From positions 65,762 to 129,761 of the forward strand of contig JAKUCV010004801.1 in the NCBI GenBank assembly GCA_028386065.3: a stretch of DNA of 64,000 nt, read 5' to 3'. This DNA comes from Turnera subulata. Taxonomy: Eukaryota > Streptophyta > Magnoliopsida > Malpighiales > Passifloraceae. Positions 1 through 16,332 of the stretch are shown piece after piece. The notes under the pieces are model-generated. The model saw only the letters and a list, made by a program, of their open reading frames with translations, made no database searches and was not told where the DNA came from. Each line of letters opens with the position of its first letter. Positions within the stretch are counted from its first letter, which is position 1. The translations under genes and the position numbers were made by a program.

Positions 1-161
1 AAAAAATACTAGAAGCTCAGTTGCAAAAAGTCCCCATCTTCTTCCCAAGGAGGAAGACCCCACTAGAATGTAAATTTGAATGCTACAATATGAACCTCCA
101 ACAGAGGATAAGTTAAAAACATCAAAATTGCTTCAAGTTATGTGAAAATAAAATAATCTTC

Positions 162-503
162 AAGAATATCAAATTTACTTCCTAGTCATGCCGAAGCCAA
201 ATCATATTTTTCTAAGGACAAGAAATCTAACAAATCCTAAGACTACAAAATGTGTATTTAATCAAAAATAGATACTGAAAGTAGAAGGCAAATATTATAA
301 ATAAGAAAATCTAGGAGAATAAAGTTTGAACTAGTTGGCATATGATCCAACTATTCAATTAGTACCCGGTTGAACTGGAGTGTTATCTTCAACATTAGAG
401 CCTCTGCTCTCTTGATCTTCCTTGACCTCCTCCACAGACAAATAACTTGCAATCGAAGGACTATCTTTAACTGTAGAATTATCACCAAGAAGAAAATCCT
501 TTT
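162..503. repeat. 3'-end duplication of the RPP30 gene, distal copy
   Basis: This segment repeats 1323-1664 at high identity by eye. Both carry the same last ~48 codons (ending VEDNTPVQPGT then stop on the minus strand) and the same ~170 bp beyond the stop. Only scattered substitutions and small indels separate them. The duplication therefore covers the terminal coding sequence plus the 3' untranslated region. Confidence 0.9.
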
Positions 504-912
504 GGGTACCTGCATCCTCATGCTCTTGCACTTCCACTTCTGAAAGGTTTCCAGTATCTGCATCTTCATGCTCTCGTTCTTCCACAGCCTCCATGCCCGG
601 GTTCCCAAAATTTGCAACCGATCCTTTCATATCATCAGAGGCTGCAAAAGGCAGAATGTGATGATCATCCAGAACCAAACTAGGTTCAGAAGCAGCACCT
701 CGACACTCTTGCTCTTGCACTGCCTCTTTCTCATGGCACTTACAATTGGAATAAAAAGAAGCATCAGCTGTTCTATGAAATGAAAGATGATCTGAAAGGG
801 TAGCATTACCTTTCAGATCTACATCATCATGCTTGTGCTCTTCCAAAGGCTTAGCAGGAGATAAAAGCAGTTTGCGACGTTTTCTCCGTTTTTTCTTGGC
901 TTTCTCTGACAT
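355..912 (-). CDS. possible alternative last exon of RPP30 (duplicated C-terminus)
   Basis: An open frame of 185 codons lies downstream of the main RPP30 stop. It begins near a lysine/arginine cluster (KAKKKRRKRRKLL) and ends with a near copy of the RPP30 C-terminus (DNSTVKDSPSIASYLSVEEV, then a VEDNTPVQPGTN end). A pyrimidine-rich tract ending in TGTCAG sits at its 5' edge near position 905, which is a plausible splice acceptor. It could be an alternative terminal exon, the original terminus displaced by the duplication at 1323-1664, or a dead copy. The basic cluster resembles a nuclear or nucleolar targeting signal, as expected for an RNase P subunit. I could not identify the matching donor, so exon status is inference. 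Confidence 0.45.
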   Translation of the reverse strand: MSEKAKKKRRKRRKLLLSPAKPLEEHKHDDVDLKGNATLSDHLSFHRTADASFYSNCKCHEKEAVQEQECRGAASEPSLVLDDHHILPFAASDDMKGSVANFGNPGMEAVEEREHEDADTGNLSEVEVQEHEDAGTQKDFLLGDNSTVKDSPSIASYLSVEEVKEDQESRGSNVEDNTPVQPGTN

Positions 913-924
913 TCAGGAATGAAG

Positions 925-1028
925 AGAGTCAGTTGATGTATTCAAAAGACAGAGTCAGTTGATGTATTCAAAAGACAGAGTCAGTTGATGTATTCAAAAG
1001 ACAGAGTCAGTTGATGTATTCAAAAGAC
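925..1028. repeat. four perfect tandem copies of a 26-bp unit
   Basis: The unit starting AGAGTCAGTTGATG recurs at 925, 951, 977 and 1003 without visible differences. It lies directly upstream (minus-strand sense) of the candidate splice acceptor near 905, so its copy number changes intron length. It is likely a polymorphic minisatellite. Confidence 0.95.
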
Positions 1029-1322
1029 AGAGATGATAAGGATGGTGAGATCATCCCGTAATGTAAGAGGTAAAGCAACACAATGCAGAATCAAGTGTTC
1101 CGACAGACAAATGAAAAAAGTCTTTTTAAGTCTTTCCATGGAAGAAAACAGTAGTCATTTTTTTTATCAACAAACCATCTGTTTGAATATGGACAAAAAA
1201 CTTACAAAAACAAACAGAAAAAAACTGTTGCAACAAATAATTTTTTTTTTCAGGAAGAAGACTCTGAAGAGCAGAAACTTTTGCATAACACAAATATGAA
1301 CACCCTAACCTTAGACAAGATA

Positions 1323-1664
1323 AAGAATATCAAATTTACTTCCTAGTCATGCCAAAACCAAATCACATTTTTCTCAGGACAAGAAATCTAACAAATCCTA
1401 AGACTACAAAAAAGTGTGTTTAATTGAAAAGAGATACTGAAAGTAGAAAGCAAATATTGTAAATAAGAATAATCTAGGAGAATAAAGTTTGCTCTAGTTG
1501 GCATATGGTTCGACTACTCAAAAAGTACCCGGTTGAACTGGAGTGTTATCTTCAACATTAGGGTCTCTGTGCTCTTGATCTTCCTTGACCACCTCGACAG
1601 ATGAATAACTTGCAACTGAAGGATTGTCTTTAACTGTAGAATTGTCACCAAGAAAATCTTCTTG
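1323..1664. repeat. 3'-end duplication of the RPP30 gene, proximal copy
   Basis: Partner of 162-503. This copy forms the end of the long terminal exon of RPP30 and its 3' untranslated region. Confidence 0.9.
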
Positions 1665-3706
1665 TAAACTCGTGGGCTTTTTCTCAGTAGAGGGAAGAAT
1701 ATTAATGTTTTCGGTCCAGATATCGGTTTTCATATCAGCCGTTGAAACAGCACTTAACTTGCTGTCAATAATTGAAGTCTGAGACAACAAATTCTCAGCT
1801 GAAACATCTAATTTGCCATCAGCAACACAGGCAGCATTTGAATCAATATCCATGGCAGAAGTCTGCTCTATTCCAGGAAAAATATCCTGCCCACCAGGCT
1901 TTTCATTTGCTCCAACACTCACAACTGGCACCTCATTTGACCGAGTCTCAGCCAAAAGAAAATTGCCATGCTTACTGTCAACCAGTGATGCAAAATCAAT
2001 TGCCTTAACAGTCTTGGATGTTCTAGTTGTGACTGAAAAAGATTGAGCTAAGTCATCTAGTTCCAAATCCCCCTCACCACTGGAAATTGGATCCCAATTA
2101 AACAAGTCCAAGGCCAGAGATTTGTTCATATCAGATTTTTGGCCATGTTGTATTGGTTCAATTCTGATGGTCTCTTTGTAAAAATGCTTTTTCCTCATAA
2201 CATTAGTTATAAGATTTCTGCAAGGCATTCAAGAGAAAAAAGTAACAAGCATGAGTTACCTATATTTGGCTACCGCAAGAAGTTGAGCTCTTTGAAAGTC
2301 ATCATACCTACAATTTTTGGAAATAGCTGCTTTAGCTCGTTCCATGGAGAGCCCAAACAAGGATAACAAATTTGCAACATCATACGGACCCCTAAACTCA
2401 TTTACAGAAGGAGCAGCACTTGATATAATGAGATTCTTCCCTCCAGTCATATCCAGGAGCATCTTCAAGTTATGAAAGAGATGATAAGTCAACATAATTG
2501 CATTTCAACCAGAAATCTTTTCGAAAGGAAACCTTCAGCTACATATGAAAACACAATTAACAAACTCCCGAACCTACTTGTACCAGGAGGAGGGAACAAC
2601 AATACCATTTCTATTTCTGAATCTAATATATTCTGGTCATCTAAAACACAAAAAAAAAGGCAATAGGAGCAAGAAGCGAAGCAAGGGTGCGTCCTTGGAA
2701 CAGTAAACACTCTCCAAAACCCAACTAGGTAAAACATATATAACATTACAAACTGAAGCATGCAAGTTAGCAAGAAACAGCAGCAACCTCAACAAACTGT
2801 GCCATCACTGTTTTATTTCAAGGATTTTGATACAATGTGAGTCAATGTAAACAGAACGGAGTAGTACGTAAGAATATTACCTTATAACTGTTTAAAATTC
2901 CCTTCCTCGAGTTGCTATCGGCGATAAAGCCAGAGTACAATATCTCAAAGTACACACCGCGCTGCATATCCAAAATAGCAAAACCGGAAAATATTACTAA
3001 ATGCAAAAAGAAAAAAGAAAAAAGAAAAAACACTGAGGAATAAATAAAGAGACCTTCATGGCAGCATTCACCAAAGAAAAACTTAACCGGAACGGCAGCT
3101 TCTCCGCCAAATCAATAGAAATAATGTGCACCTTATAAACCACAAAAGAAAAGAGCAAAATCCAAAGGTAAGCCTCGATGTTGTGTTCTCAAACGAAGCG
3201 AAAACCGAAAGGAAACAGGGAATGAAAGGAACCTCGGCGGTCTGACAGGCGTAATCAAATGCGGACTGAGACAACGGCAGGACGGCGACGAGATCGTAGC
3301 TCTTGACGACGGCATTGTGGCCGTTGAGGACGGTGGCCTGGTTGGCGCGGTCGAAGGCGAGGGTGAGGCGGGTGTACTGGCGGAAGGGGGAGGAGCGGGG
3401 GACGGAGAGGAGGTCGCGGTGGAAGGAGACGGAGGAAGCGAGGGAAGCGGGGGAAGTGGAGACGGAGAGGAGGCGCTCGGTGGAGAAGAGAGGGATGGTG
3501 CAGCGGTCGAGGTCGGAGAGGGTGGTTTTGATGGTGCGGTTATAGGCGACGCCGCTGTAGCCGAGCTCCATAGCTTTGCTCGCGAGGTTTAAGCGAGTGT
3601 TGCTGTTGTTGCTTGTGGAAGAGGAGGATTTTGAGGGTGGCTCGTAGGGGATGTTCAGGTCGAAGAAACCCATGGCTTGGTGGTTGTTTGCTGCTCCTCT
3701 GCCCAT
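1518..3706 (-). CDS. RPP30: Ribonuclease P/MRP protein subunit RPP30 (GAF1-like)
   Basis: RPP30 is the TIM-barrel-like protein subunit of nuclear RNase P and RNase MRP, which process pre-tRNA 5' ends and pre-rRNA. Proposed exons on the minus strand are 3706-3233, 3131-3054, 2961-2881, 2462-2308 and 2217-1518, totalling 495 codons plus stop. Recognisable family blocks are MGFFDLNIPYE at the N-terminus, ELGYSGVAYNRTI, YDLVAVLPLSQSAFDYACQ, HIISIDLAEKLPFRL, GVYFEILYSGFIAD, and KNLIISSAAPSVNEFRGPYD with VANLLSLFGL. The long acidic, low-complexity C-terminal exon is typical of plant homologues and poorly conserved. The first four exons are well supported. The true 3' end is uncertain because a second copy of the C-terminus lies at 355-912, so the protein may be longer in one isoform. 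A telo-box precedes the start codon. Confidence 0.88.
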
Positions 3707-3723
3707 ACTGTGGCTTTTCTCCC

Positions 3724-3733
3724 TTTAGGGTTT
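3724..3733 (-). promoter_or_regulatory. telo-box upstream of RPP30
   Basis: AAACCCTAAA on the minus strand lies about 20 bp upstream of the RPP30 start codon. Telo-boxes are common in promoters and leaders of plant translation and ribosome-biogenesis genes, which fits an RNase P/MRP subunit. The regulatory role is inferred from the motif and its position. Confidence 0.6.
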
Positions 3734-3739
3734 AAGCGT

Positions 3740-5390
3740 AGTCGGGTCTTTCAAATTGAGGGAAGGAGGAACGAGAGCTTGGTGACACGGCGACGTTTCG
3801 CGGTTTGCTCTTTTTCCTCCAATTTAGCTCTGTCCAGCAGTTTGTTCCCCATTTTTATTTTCTTTTCTTCTTTTAGATGGCCCTTTTATTTATTTTCGTT
3901 AATATCCATAAATTTCTAGTCTGTCTAGGTTATGGATGCAAATGAGTCGAGCTAGTCGAAATTAACTCACTTATGATTCATACCGTACTCAATTTTATCT
4001 AGTTCGGTATCAACTTTATGGTTAGACAAGTTAAGTTCGGATTTGATCGTATGCTCGAATCGATAGGATGATCGGTAGTAATATCCTTTTGTTACCCATT
4101 CACCATTATTTTTTATATCGAGAGACGGTAGATGTTTTTCTATTCATATGAAGGCAAATATTATACAAAGATACAAACTCATGAAACAAGACAAATACAA
4201 AGAACGTCTTCTAGATCTACTACATGATTGACACAAAATTTCAAAATGTTTTTTATCCTAACACATGAGGATGGCGATAGAGACGTGCAACACTTCCAAA
4301 CCTGGACATAAAATGCAGTGATGGCTCCACAAGTCCCGAGCTACCTTTCATTAAAGGCTTCACACTTAAGTTTTGAGAGGATAAAATCTTGTTATCTTGT
4401 AACAGGAGGAAGAAGATGACTTCCATACCCACTTGAAGAACATGACTTCTATATCTTCCATTGATTACCAAGCACAATAAAACTAATTGGAACAAAAAAA
4501 TCCATACCTAGTAGAGCTCATTCGATTACCCGGTAAACTGGACCCAATCTCGTCCATAACCACCACGAAGGATGAAGGTTGCTTAGAAGACGAGTAAATT
4601 GTTATAATAAACCCTTAAAGACTTTGGATCTTGATCTATTTTGTTCCAATTTATAAAAAGTCCTAAACAAATGACTGGAAATCTGCCCAAAACGATAGAG
4701 GCAAAGTTGTACAAAGACAACAACAATAAACTACCACTTATTAAGGTAGAAGAAAAGACAATGAAAAACAAATAGACTAAGAGGCTTATTGTTGGGCGGA
4801 GGAGCTCGAACGGCAGCCCCTGGTTATGAAAAAAAACAAAGCTTTGTCTTGAGAGAAAGACCATATGTCTTCTTATAAAATACGACATCATTCATCGCAA
4901 ATTCCGCAAACAACAAAAAAAATGATAGTAATGACGAGTCAGGAACAAGTCATTAATGACCATCACAATGAGATCCATATTAGTTAGTAAGGTGCATTAA
5001 CCTTTAGTGTTGTTGGAGAGATGCTATACATTAATTGGACCTATTTGAAAAACGATTAAAAACTTACGATGTTGTATATTAGTAAAACATTATTTTCTTA
5101 CAACCTTATTTATAATTAATATTTTATAAAATACTGGCCATTACACTGGTTCATTAAATACATGAACTTTATTTTCCTTTTAAATATTTTACCAATAACA
5201 ACGTAGAGAAATCATTTTGCCCTTACATGTTTCCTGTCTGGGCTCTCCAGCCCTGTCCCTACAGAAAGTCTGAAACTACGGGCTTGACCCATAACAGGTC
5301 TGTCTCTGTTGGTGCACTCCCGTGTCCAGTCAAAACTGAATTTAGATTTGGAGGGGTTAATAAAAAAACTGAAATTTCAATGTGGAAAAG
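3740..5390. other. intergenic space between RPP30 and histone H4
   Basis: AT-rich sequence between divergently transcribed genes. Open frames here are short and resemble no family. I see no RNA gene or transposon ends. Confidence 0.6.
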
Positions 5391-5393
5391 AAA

Positions 5394-5401
5394 GCGCCAA
5401 A
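5394..5401 (-). promoter_or_regulatory. E2F consensus site of the histone H4 promoter
   Basis: GCGCCAAA on the plus strand is the complement of TTTGGCGC, an exact match to the E2F consensus TTTSSCGC. It lies about 340 bp upstream of the H4 start codon. Plant E2F/DP factors drive G1/S genes, so the site suits a replication-dependent histone gene. Confidence 0.6.
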
Positions 5402-5473
5402 CCAAAAATAAACACCGCGAGTATTTCCCACCCTACAAAGCACAAAACAAAGGTTACAAAACCAACCACGCTT

Positions 5474-5620
5474 CCACGTCATCTATCCGCACCCACACCC
5501 ATCCCCCCATCTCTCACCGTCCATTCACATCAAATCAACGCTCCGCGCTCACTCTCCCTCACACGGATCGCTCCCTCTCTCCTCGAAACGGCAAAACCCA
5601 CCACACCTCCCCCATAAATT
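5474..5620 (+). promoter_or_regulatory. histone-type proximal promoter elements of H4
   Basis: CCACGTCATC at 5474-5483 contains the ACGTCA hexamer of plant histone promoters. TCAACGCTCCGCG at 5535-5547 matches the joined hexamer/octamer (type I) element apart from one base. CACGGATC at 5563-5570 is a one-mismatch octamer. A TATA-like CATAAATT lies at 5613-5620. Order and spacing match known plant H4 promoters. Individual functions are inferred. Confidence 0.6.
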
Positions 5621-5722
5621 GACACCACACGCCCCATCTCCTGCACTCACAAAAAACACACAGGAAAGAGAAGAGAAAAGAAGCAACAAAAAGAAAACAC
5701 CCAACTTCTCGATCTCGATTAG

Positions 5723-6049
<327 letters not shown>

Positions 6050-7175
6050 GGTTACGGGGTTTCTGTGTTTTTAGCCTTGACAAGTCTTGCTGTCAAGAAA
6101 TTAGCGGTTTGGTAGTGGTGGGTTTAGTGTTATTTGGGGGGATTTTGTGTAATTAGAGGGGCGTATTAGAGTATGTGTTTGTTTGGGGTATCTGGGTTTG
6201 TTTCTGTTAGGGTTTGGGGCTGGTTTCTATTGTAATTCTCTCCTTGAATTGCAACTTTTATTGAAATGGAACGTGGTTAGCTTCTGTTTAGATTTGTTTT
6301 TGCTGCTATTCGTGTCTTCTGTGATTGCTCTATATCGTTTCATTACTACTGAGAATTGTTGTGTGAAGTAAATCACGAAATTGGGTGAATTCTATATTGT
6401 GTTTATCTCCAGCGAGGTTTGTTAGTCGCTTTACTAAACATTTCCTAAGTGGGTTTGGATGAACCATTGGGTGTGTTTGCCTGTTAGTGCATCCGCTGCT
6501 TGATTTTTGAGAAACGCTTTACAGGAGGAAACTGAGTTCTGGGGCACAAGCCATTGCTAGACTATTGAAGCATTTAATTGCTTTGCAGTGGCAGACTATC
6601 TCTATACCAAGATATCCGTAGCCATGGAAAAAGGTTGTTTATCTGTACCAGATTAGCAGTGCGTTTAATGATAAACGGATAATGACAATCTCAGTTTGGC
6701 ACATTTATCTGAGTTGGTCCTTTTTTGGGAGGAAATAGTAGCGTCAGACAATTTTGCTTAAAGGTTTTAACTTTGCAGAAACAAGTATTTTACCATCGTG
6801 AAGACTGTACACCGGGACTTACTGTTCTCATAGCCATACAGAACTACAGAAGCACTTGGATAGGTAAACAAAAGACTAAAGGGGCAGGCAAAGGAGTTTC
6901 TCAATAGGGTAGAACCTTGTAAGTTATAACTCCCCATTACTGGTGAAGTTGCTATAGCTATGCCTAAAGCAAACAACGGCCAGATGGAACTTCAATACTT
7001 TCAGTGAGTGACTTCGTCTTCCGCATTCAAAAGCTCAGTGTGAACACAACAAACTGCTAACTGTGAACAATCCATTTTTGTTTTGTTTTGTTTTGAGGGG
7101 CATTTACTTTGTCCTGTGCTAGGAGCCAGAAAAAATGTCGCGCAAACTAATCATTTAGCAGCAAAATTGAAGATG
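6050..7175. other. 3' flank of H4 and intergenic space
   Basis: T-rich sequence follows the H4 stop and contains the 3' untranslated region. No other coding or RNA gene is recognisable. A (TTTTG)n-like run lies near 7077-7095. Confidence 0.6.
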
Positions 7176-7575
7176 TTTGCGTCCATATTGATGATAAACT
7201 AAATCTGGACCTACTATTTAAGCCCATAATAATCTATGTGTAAAATGTAATACAATTGTTTCTAAATCAATCTAATCAAAGTCCAAACCAACCCCTCACA
7301 TTTTGAAAAGAGGAGGGTTACAGGCATGGAGAAAGAGTAACATGGTCCAACTAAGGATCTAGCACAGCTTTTCCATTTGCGTCCATATTGATGATAAACT
7401 AAATCTGGACCTACTATTTAAGCCCATAATAATCTATGTGTAAAATGTAATACAATTGTTTCTAAATCAATCTAATCAAAGTCCAAACCAACCCCTCACA
7501 TTTTGAAAAGAGGAGGGTTACAGGCATGGAGAAAGAGTAACATGGTCCAACTAAGGATCTAGCACAGCTTTTCCC
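7176..7575. repeat. perfect 200-bp tandem duplication
   Basis: Sequence from about 7176 to 7375 recurs at exactly 200-bp spacing (7181 corresponds to 7381) with no difference that I can see. It lies immediately downstream of the Ca2+-ATPase stop, so it probably covers that gene's 3' untranslated region. The lack of divergence implies a very recent duplication or an assembly artefact. Confidence 0.95.
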
Positions 7576-7620
7576 ACTGCGAGCCTTTGACTCGATCGCA
7601 ATGTGCTTTATTCGGGGGTC

Positions 7621-12448
<4,828 letters not shown>

Positions 12449-12504
12449 CAAATCCAACCACCACAACCAAACCTAATTACCCCCCCACCCACCCAATCTC
12501 CCAC

Positions 12505-12741
12505 CTGGAAAAAAAAATAACAAATAAAATTAAAACCACAACAAAAAAAAACATCACGATCGAAAAAAGGACAAATTCAAAATTAACCGATTTTCAAACA
12601 GATCTATAACGGATTAGGTTCCTGTTTCTGCCCGGAATCGTTTTTATCCAAATCAAACAGTGGAAAAAAAATTAATATAGAGATAAAGAGACGAAGAAGA
12701 AGAAGAATAAGAAGAAGAAGAAGAAATCGAGCCTAACTTAC
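12505..12741 (-). other. 5' leader intron of the Ca2+-ATPase gene
   Basis: On the minus strand a GTAAGT donor at 12741-12736 and a T-rich tract ending in CAG at 12507-12505 bracket sequence upstream of the start codon. This gives a leader intron. It contains a GAA/CTT microsatellite (about 12690-12726), and CT-rich repeats occupy the leader further upstream (12790-12870). Leader introns are common in plant ECA genes. Confidence 0.65.
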
Positions 12742-12749
12742 CAGGACGG

Positions 12750-15550
12750 ACGTGTAGCGAGAAACCGTTATTAGAGAGAGAACCTCCTTTCACTCTCTCT
12801 CTCTATCTCTCTATGGGGCGATTACTACTGATACTGATCTCTCTCTTCTTCTTCTCTCTCTGTTTTATCAGTCACTGCAAAAATTAGTAGTAGGGTACGG
12901 AAACAACAACCACACTATATGCGCCACTTACAATTTTTATAGATCTGGCGATTATGTAGTTGAAGGAGATGGAGAGAGAGAGCGATTCTGATGCTTAAAT
13001 TATGAAATTAATTAAAATTAAAACACCTCCCTGGCTCCCTTATTTCTCTTTTTTTCTCTCTCTCTCTTTTATTTTTTATTTATTTGTTTGTTAGTAATAT
13101 TTATATATCCGCTCTCTCGATCTATGTCGCTCTCGTGTTGCGCTTTGCTTTTGGTTTAGGTTTGGTAGTTTTTGAAGATTCCACATGAGTCCCTCCAATA
13201 GGATGCCGCCACGTGGGAAAAGTGATGGAGATGGCCCATCCAGAAAGTAGCTGATGACGTTGGCTTCCGTATATGTGGCGTGAGTTATTGGTTGGCTTTT
13301 GATGGAGGAACACTGTGCTTCCCGCATTAGAGTTTTGTCACGATTAATCCGAATTCGACCCCAGTTGCGCCCAAATAATCCCTATTTTTTTTTTATTTTT
13401 CATCTGGTATTCGAAATTTTACCCCGACTAATCCAAATTTAACCCGAGTCATACATTGGTATGTTGGGTTAGTCTGACAAACCTCTATTTGTTTTACTTT
13501 TTGATTAAGTTATAGAATGGGTTTTGTAATATATAGTAATAATACAATTTAGATTTTATTTCTAATGAGAATATGATTAAGAATTTGATGCGTGCAGGTC
13601 AGGATTGTGGTTCATTACTTTATTGTCGTACGAACTTTCCTGCTGCTTGCGTTCCAGGATTAATATACTATTTGGGACGACTTTTGGATCGGGGAATATG
13701 CTTCTGTGTTGTTAGATTATACCACTATTGTTTTTAAGTTTTTTTAATATTAAATCGCCAGAGATTAGGAAATAAATTTTGTTTTAATATTAGTATGCCA
13801 CAACCTAGATGTTTCCTTCCGGCAACCACTGTCCCAGAAAAGTAAAATACAAATAGATCAAAAGGAGTGGGCTATTTTGACGCTTACTTGTTTTGGTGCG
13901 TTTGTAAGCATCATATAATTGAGCAGTACATAATTCTATTATTTTTTTTATTTGGGTTAACGTTTGTATCCAAGCAAGCACACCGAGTTTGATTTGAATG
14001 TGAATCAATACGGTTGTCAAGTGTTGGGAAAATGTAAAGGGTATCTTATAATAATATATAATACAGCTCTAATAACTCAATTAAGTATTTGGTTGAGGGG
14101 CCAGATTTGGTGTACTGTTCAATATCTGCCACAGCACCAAACAAGGAGAAAACGTTAATTGTTGTTTAATTTGTTTAATTTTTTTTTTCCTTCAATGTAT
14201 CGATAAGGTTTATTCCATCAAATAAATCATATTATGCAGTATTACTTAGCGTGCGTCACAAATAATTCCTTATACTCTATGACTGAAGATTAATTCCTTT
14301 GCCCCGTTTATTCTAGGTTCGAGTATTTCTTTTGGTTAGCTTGAGTTGGAGAAAAATAAATTCCAAATACTATTTGCTAGAAAAGACAAGTAATTGATTA
14401 CCATGGATGTGTAATAATCATGTAATTTTGTCAGTACCTAAAACTTTTGAATAAGGTCTGTAGAGAAATGATTTTTTTTTTTGTCTGTCTGTAGAGAAAT
14501 GATAGATATTGGACATGGAACCACTTGACATCCGACATCAAGTCTCGAACGATGGAGGGAGGTATTGCTAGAGAAAGTATATAAACGTTGTAATTAATCC
14601 TATGCAAGAAATATGGTCCCAAAAATCTTATCTGGAGCAACACTTTTAATTTCTACACCCACTAGGATATCCATTACGCCCTTATCCTAGCTTCCACACA
14701 TACACACGACACAAGCAGTTTTATCTATCTATTTGATTCTACGATATTTTGCTATTCCTCTTTTTTATGGTCAATAGAAATCGCCTCCTATTTACAACAA
14801 CATAGCATAAACTGCATCTGATTATGACGAGCAAAAAGAAATTATGTTTCCAATAATACTTGTTACGGGTGCTCGAGTGTTAGGGGAAATACATGGATAA
14901 GCTTTCATTTAATTTGAAGTTGAAATTAGTTGATGAATTGTCGTTGGATTATGGTCGTGATTTTGATTTTTGTTAACATTTTGGAATTATACATGTTATG
15001 TTTTGGATTTTAAAAAATATACATGTCATATAGCCTAGGAAAAAAAAAAACACTTCACTCTTCTTATCTCATTATTATACATGTTTGTAACTTTAAAAGG
15101 CAACGCAGCCGTTCTGGCTTTAATTTGGTTTCTATCTATCTGAGAGCAACACTAAACAATATAAAAACAGTTGTAAAGAGTTAATATTTCCTATAATAGG
15201 AATCAAATACAACAAGTATAAAAAATGAAGTGACGCAGTTTGAGTGGCCAGGATTTTTTTGGCTCTATGCTTGGAATTAATGGTGGGACATGCTTCTTTA
15301 AAAGGTTAGTCATAGGTCATAAGCAAGTTGTATGAATTTTACATTCTAAAAAGAAAGAAGTATGAATTTAAAATACACTATTGAGTCGTTGACAACATTG
15401 GTGGTTTTATTTTTGTTCGAAAACATCAAAGTTGACAACATGGTTGAATACACCATAAATTTATTTTTTAAAAGTTTTTGGTAGAGAATAAATATTCACA
15501 ATTTTTATAGCCCTCATTGTATAAGAAAGTGGTATCCATATCAGTACATT
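12750..15550. other. ECA promoter and gene-poor intergenic DNA
   Basis: CT-rich microsatellites near 12790-12870 and 13040-13070 mark the probable ECA promoter and leader. The rest is AT-rich, with no gene-like frame. It holds one clear short duplication with a poly-T core (14456-14503) and two weaker ones (15330-15369, 15388-15441). Confidence 0.6.
14456..14503 (-). mobile_element. tail-only insertion with 17-bp direct repeats
   Basis: GTCTGTAGAGAAATGAT occurs at 14456-14472 and again at 14487-14503. Between them is only a T-run followed by GTCT, which on the minus strand is AGAC followed by an A-run. Direct repeats plus an A-tail are the signature of target-primed reverse transcription. 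Confidence 0.55.
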
Positions 15551-15557
15551 CATAACC

Positions 15558-16142
15558 AATGGTATTCGTTTTAAGTCTCAAAGACAAACGAGTCTATCCT
15601 TTCCACCGCTTGGCTTTTCCCTCTCGCCCAAAAATCGCAGCTCATCTGCTCAACAAGCTTGAGGCTGCCGCTCGGGATCTACTCGGCGGCAAGCTTTATA
15701 TGTCTTTTTTTTTTTCCTTTTTTTCTATCCTATAATAAAGTGGTAGATCTTTGTTGCTTTTTAAGCAACCTGTTTCTGTTTCAATACAGTTTTCCAGGAG
15801 TGTTCCTGGTGATAAATTATAGACGCTACAACAATCTTTATTATCACGTCGGTGTCTAAGATCTCCTCTCGATCTACAGTTCTTTTCCTCTCTAGTGAGA
15901 GGTAGTTTAAGGCTTGTTATGTTTCAACATGTCCCTATTCCTTTTGATTTATTTTCCTTTGGTACTGTTAGAAGCTTTAGTGTTAATCATAACATTGGAA
16001 GATTTCTCTGTTCCTTTTCTGTAATAGTCTTGGAGTTTTTACACTTGACTTGTGTCAAGTTCTGTTGTATCTCTATGTACTATCTTCAGGTTTAATAGAA
16101 CGGATCTACCCGGCTATCTAAAAAAAATAACGAATGGTATTC
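15558..16142 (+). mobile_element. retroposed element (non-LTR type), 10-bp target duplication
   Basis: AATGGTATTC at 15558-15567 and at 16133-16142 flanks 565 bp that ends in an A-rich tail (CTAAAAAAAATAACG). The body starts GTTTTAAGTCTC, has a GC-rich start (15600-15690), then T-rich sequence, with no long reading frame. The repeats and 3' A-tail indicate insertion by a LINE machinery. It could be a 5'-truncated LINE, a SINE-like element or a retrocopied non-coding transcript. I do not recognise the family. Confidence 0.65.
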
Positions 16143-16274
16143 TAAAAAGGAGAAAACTAAATAAGAAAATTTATCCTTCCTCGTAAGAAAATTTATTCTT
16201 CCTAAAGGAAAAAAAAATATTTAATTGATTATAAAGGTATTAAATTTGTTACACCAGCCCATTATGGAATGGAA

Positions 16275-16332
16275 GATTTGAGCCCAAGCATATGTGAATA
16301 GAGGATTTGAGCCCAAGAATATGTGAATAGAA
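16275..16332. repeat. 29-bp tandem duplication
   Basis: A unit beginning GATTTGAGCCCAAG occurs at 16275-16303 and 16304-16332 with two differences. There is no A-tail, so replication slippage is the simplest origin. Confidence 0.85.

Noticed and set aside
5227..5622. 131-codon plus-strand frame before H4
   Set aside because: It covers the H4 promoter and leader and its composition follows the CT/CA-rich DNA, not a protein.
15330..15441. Two further short direct-repeat pairs (GTATGAATTT; GTTGACAACAT)
   Set aside because: Repeats are only 10-11 bp and the A-run is short or absent, so chance or slippage is not excluded. Not counted with the clear tail-only cases.
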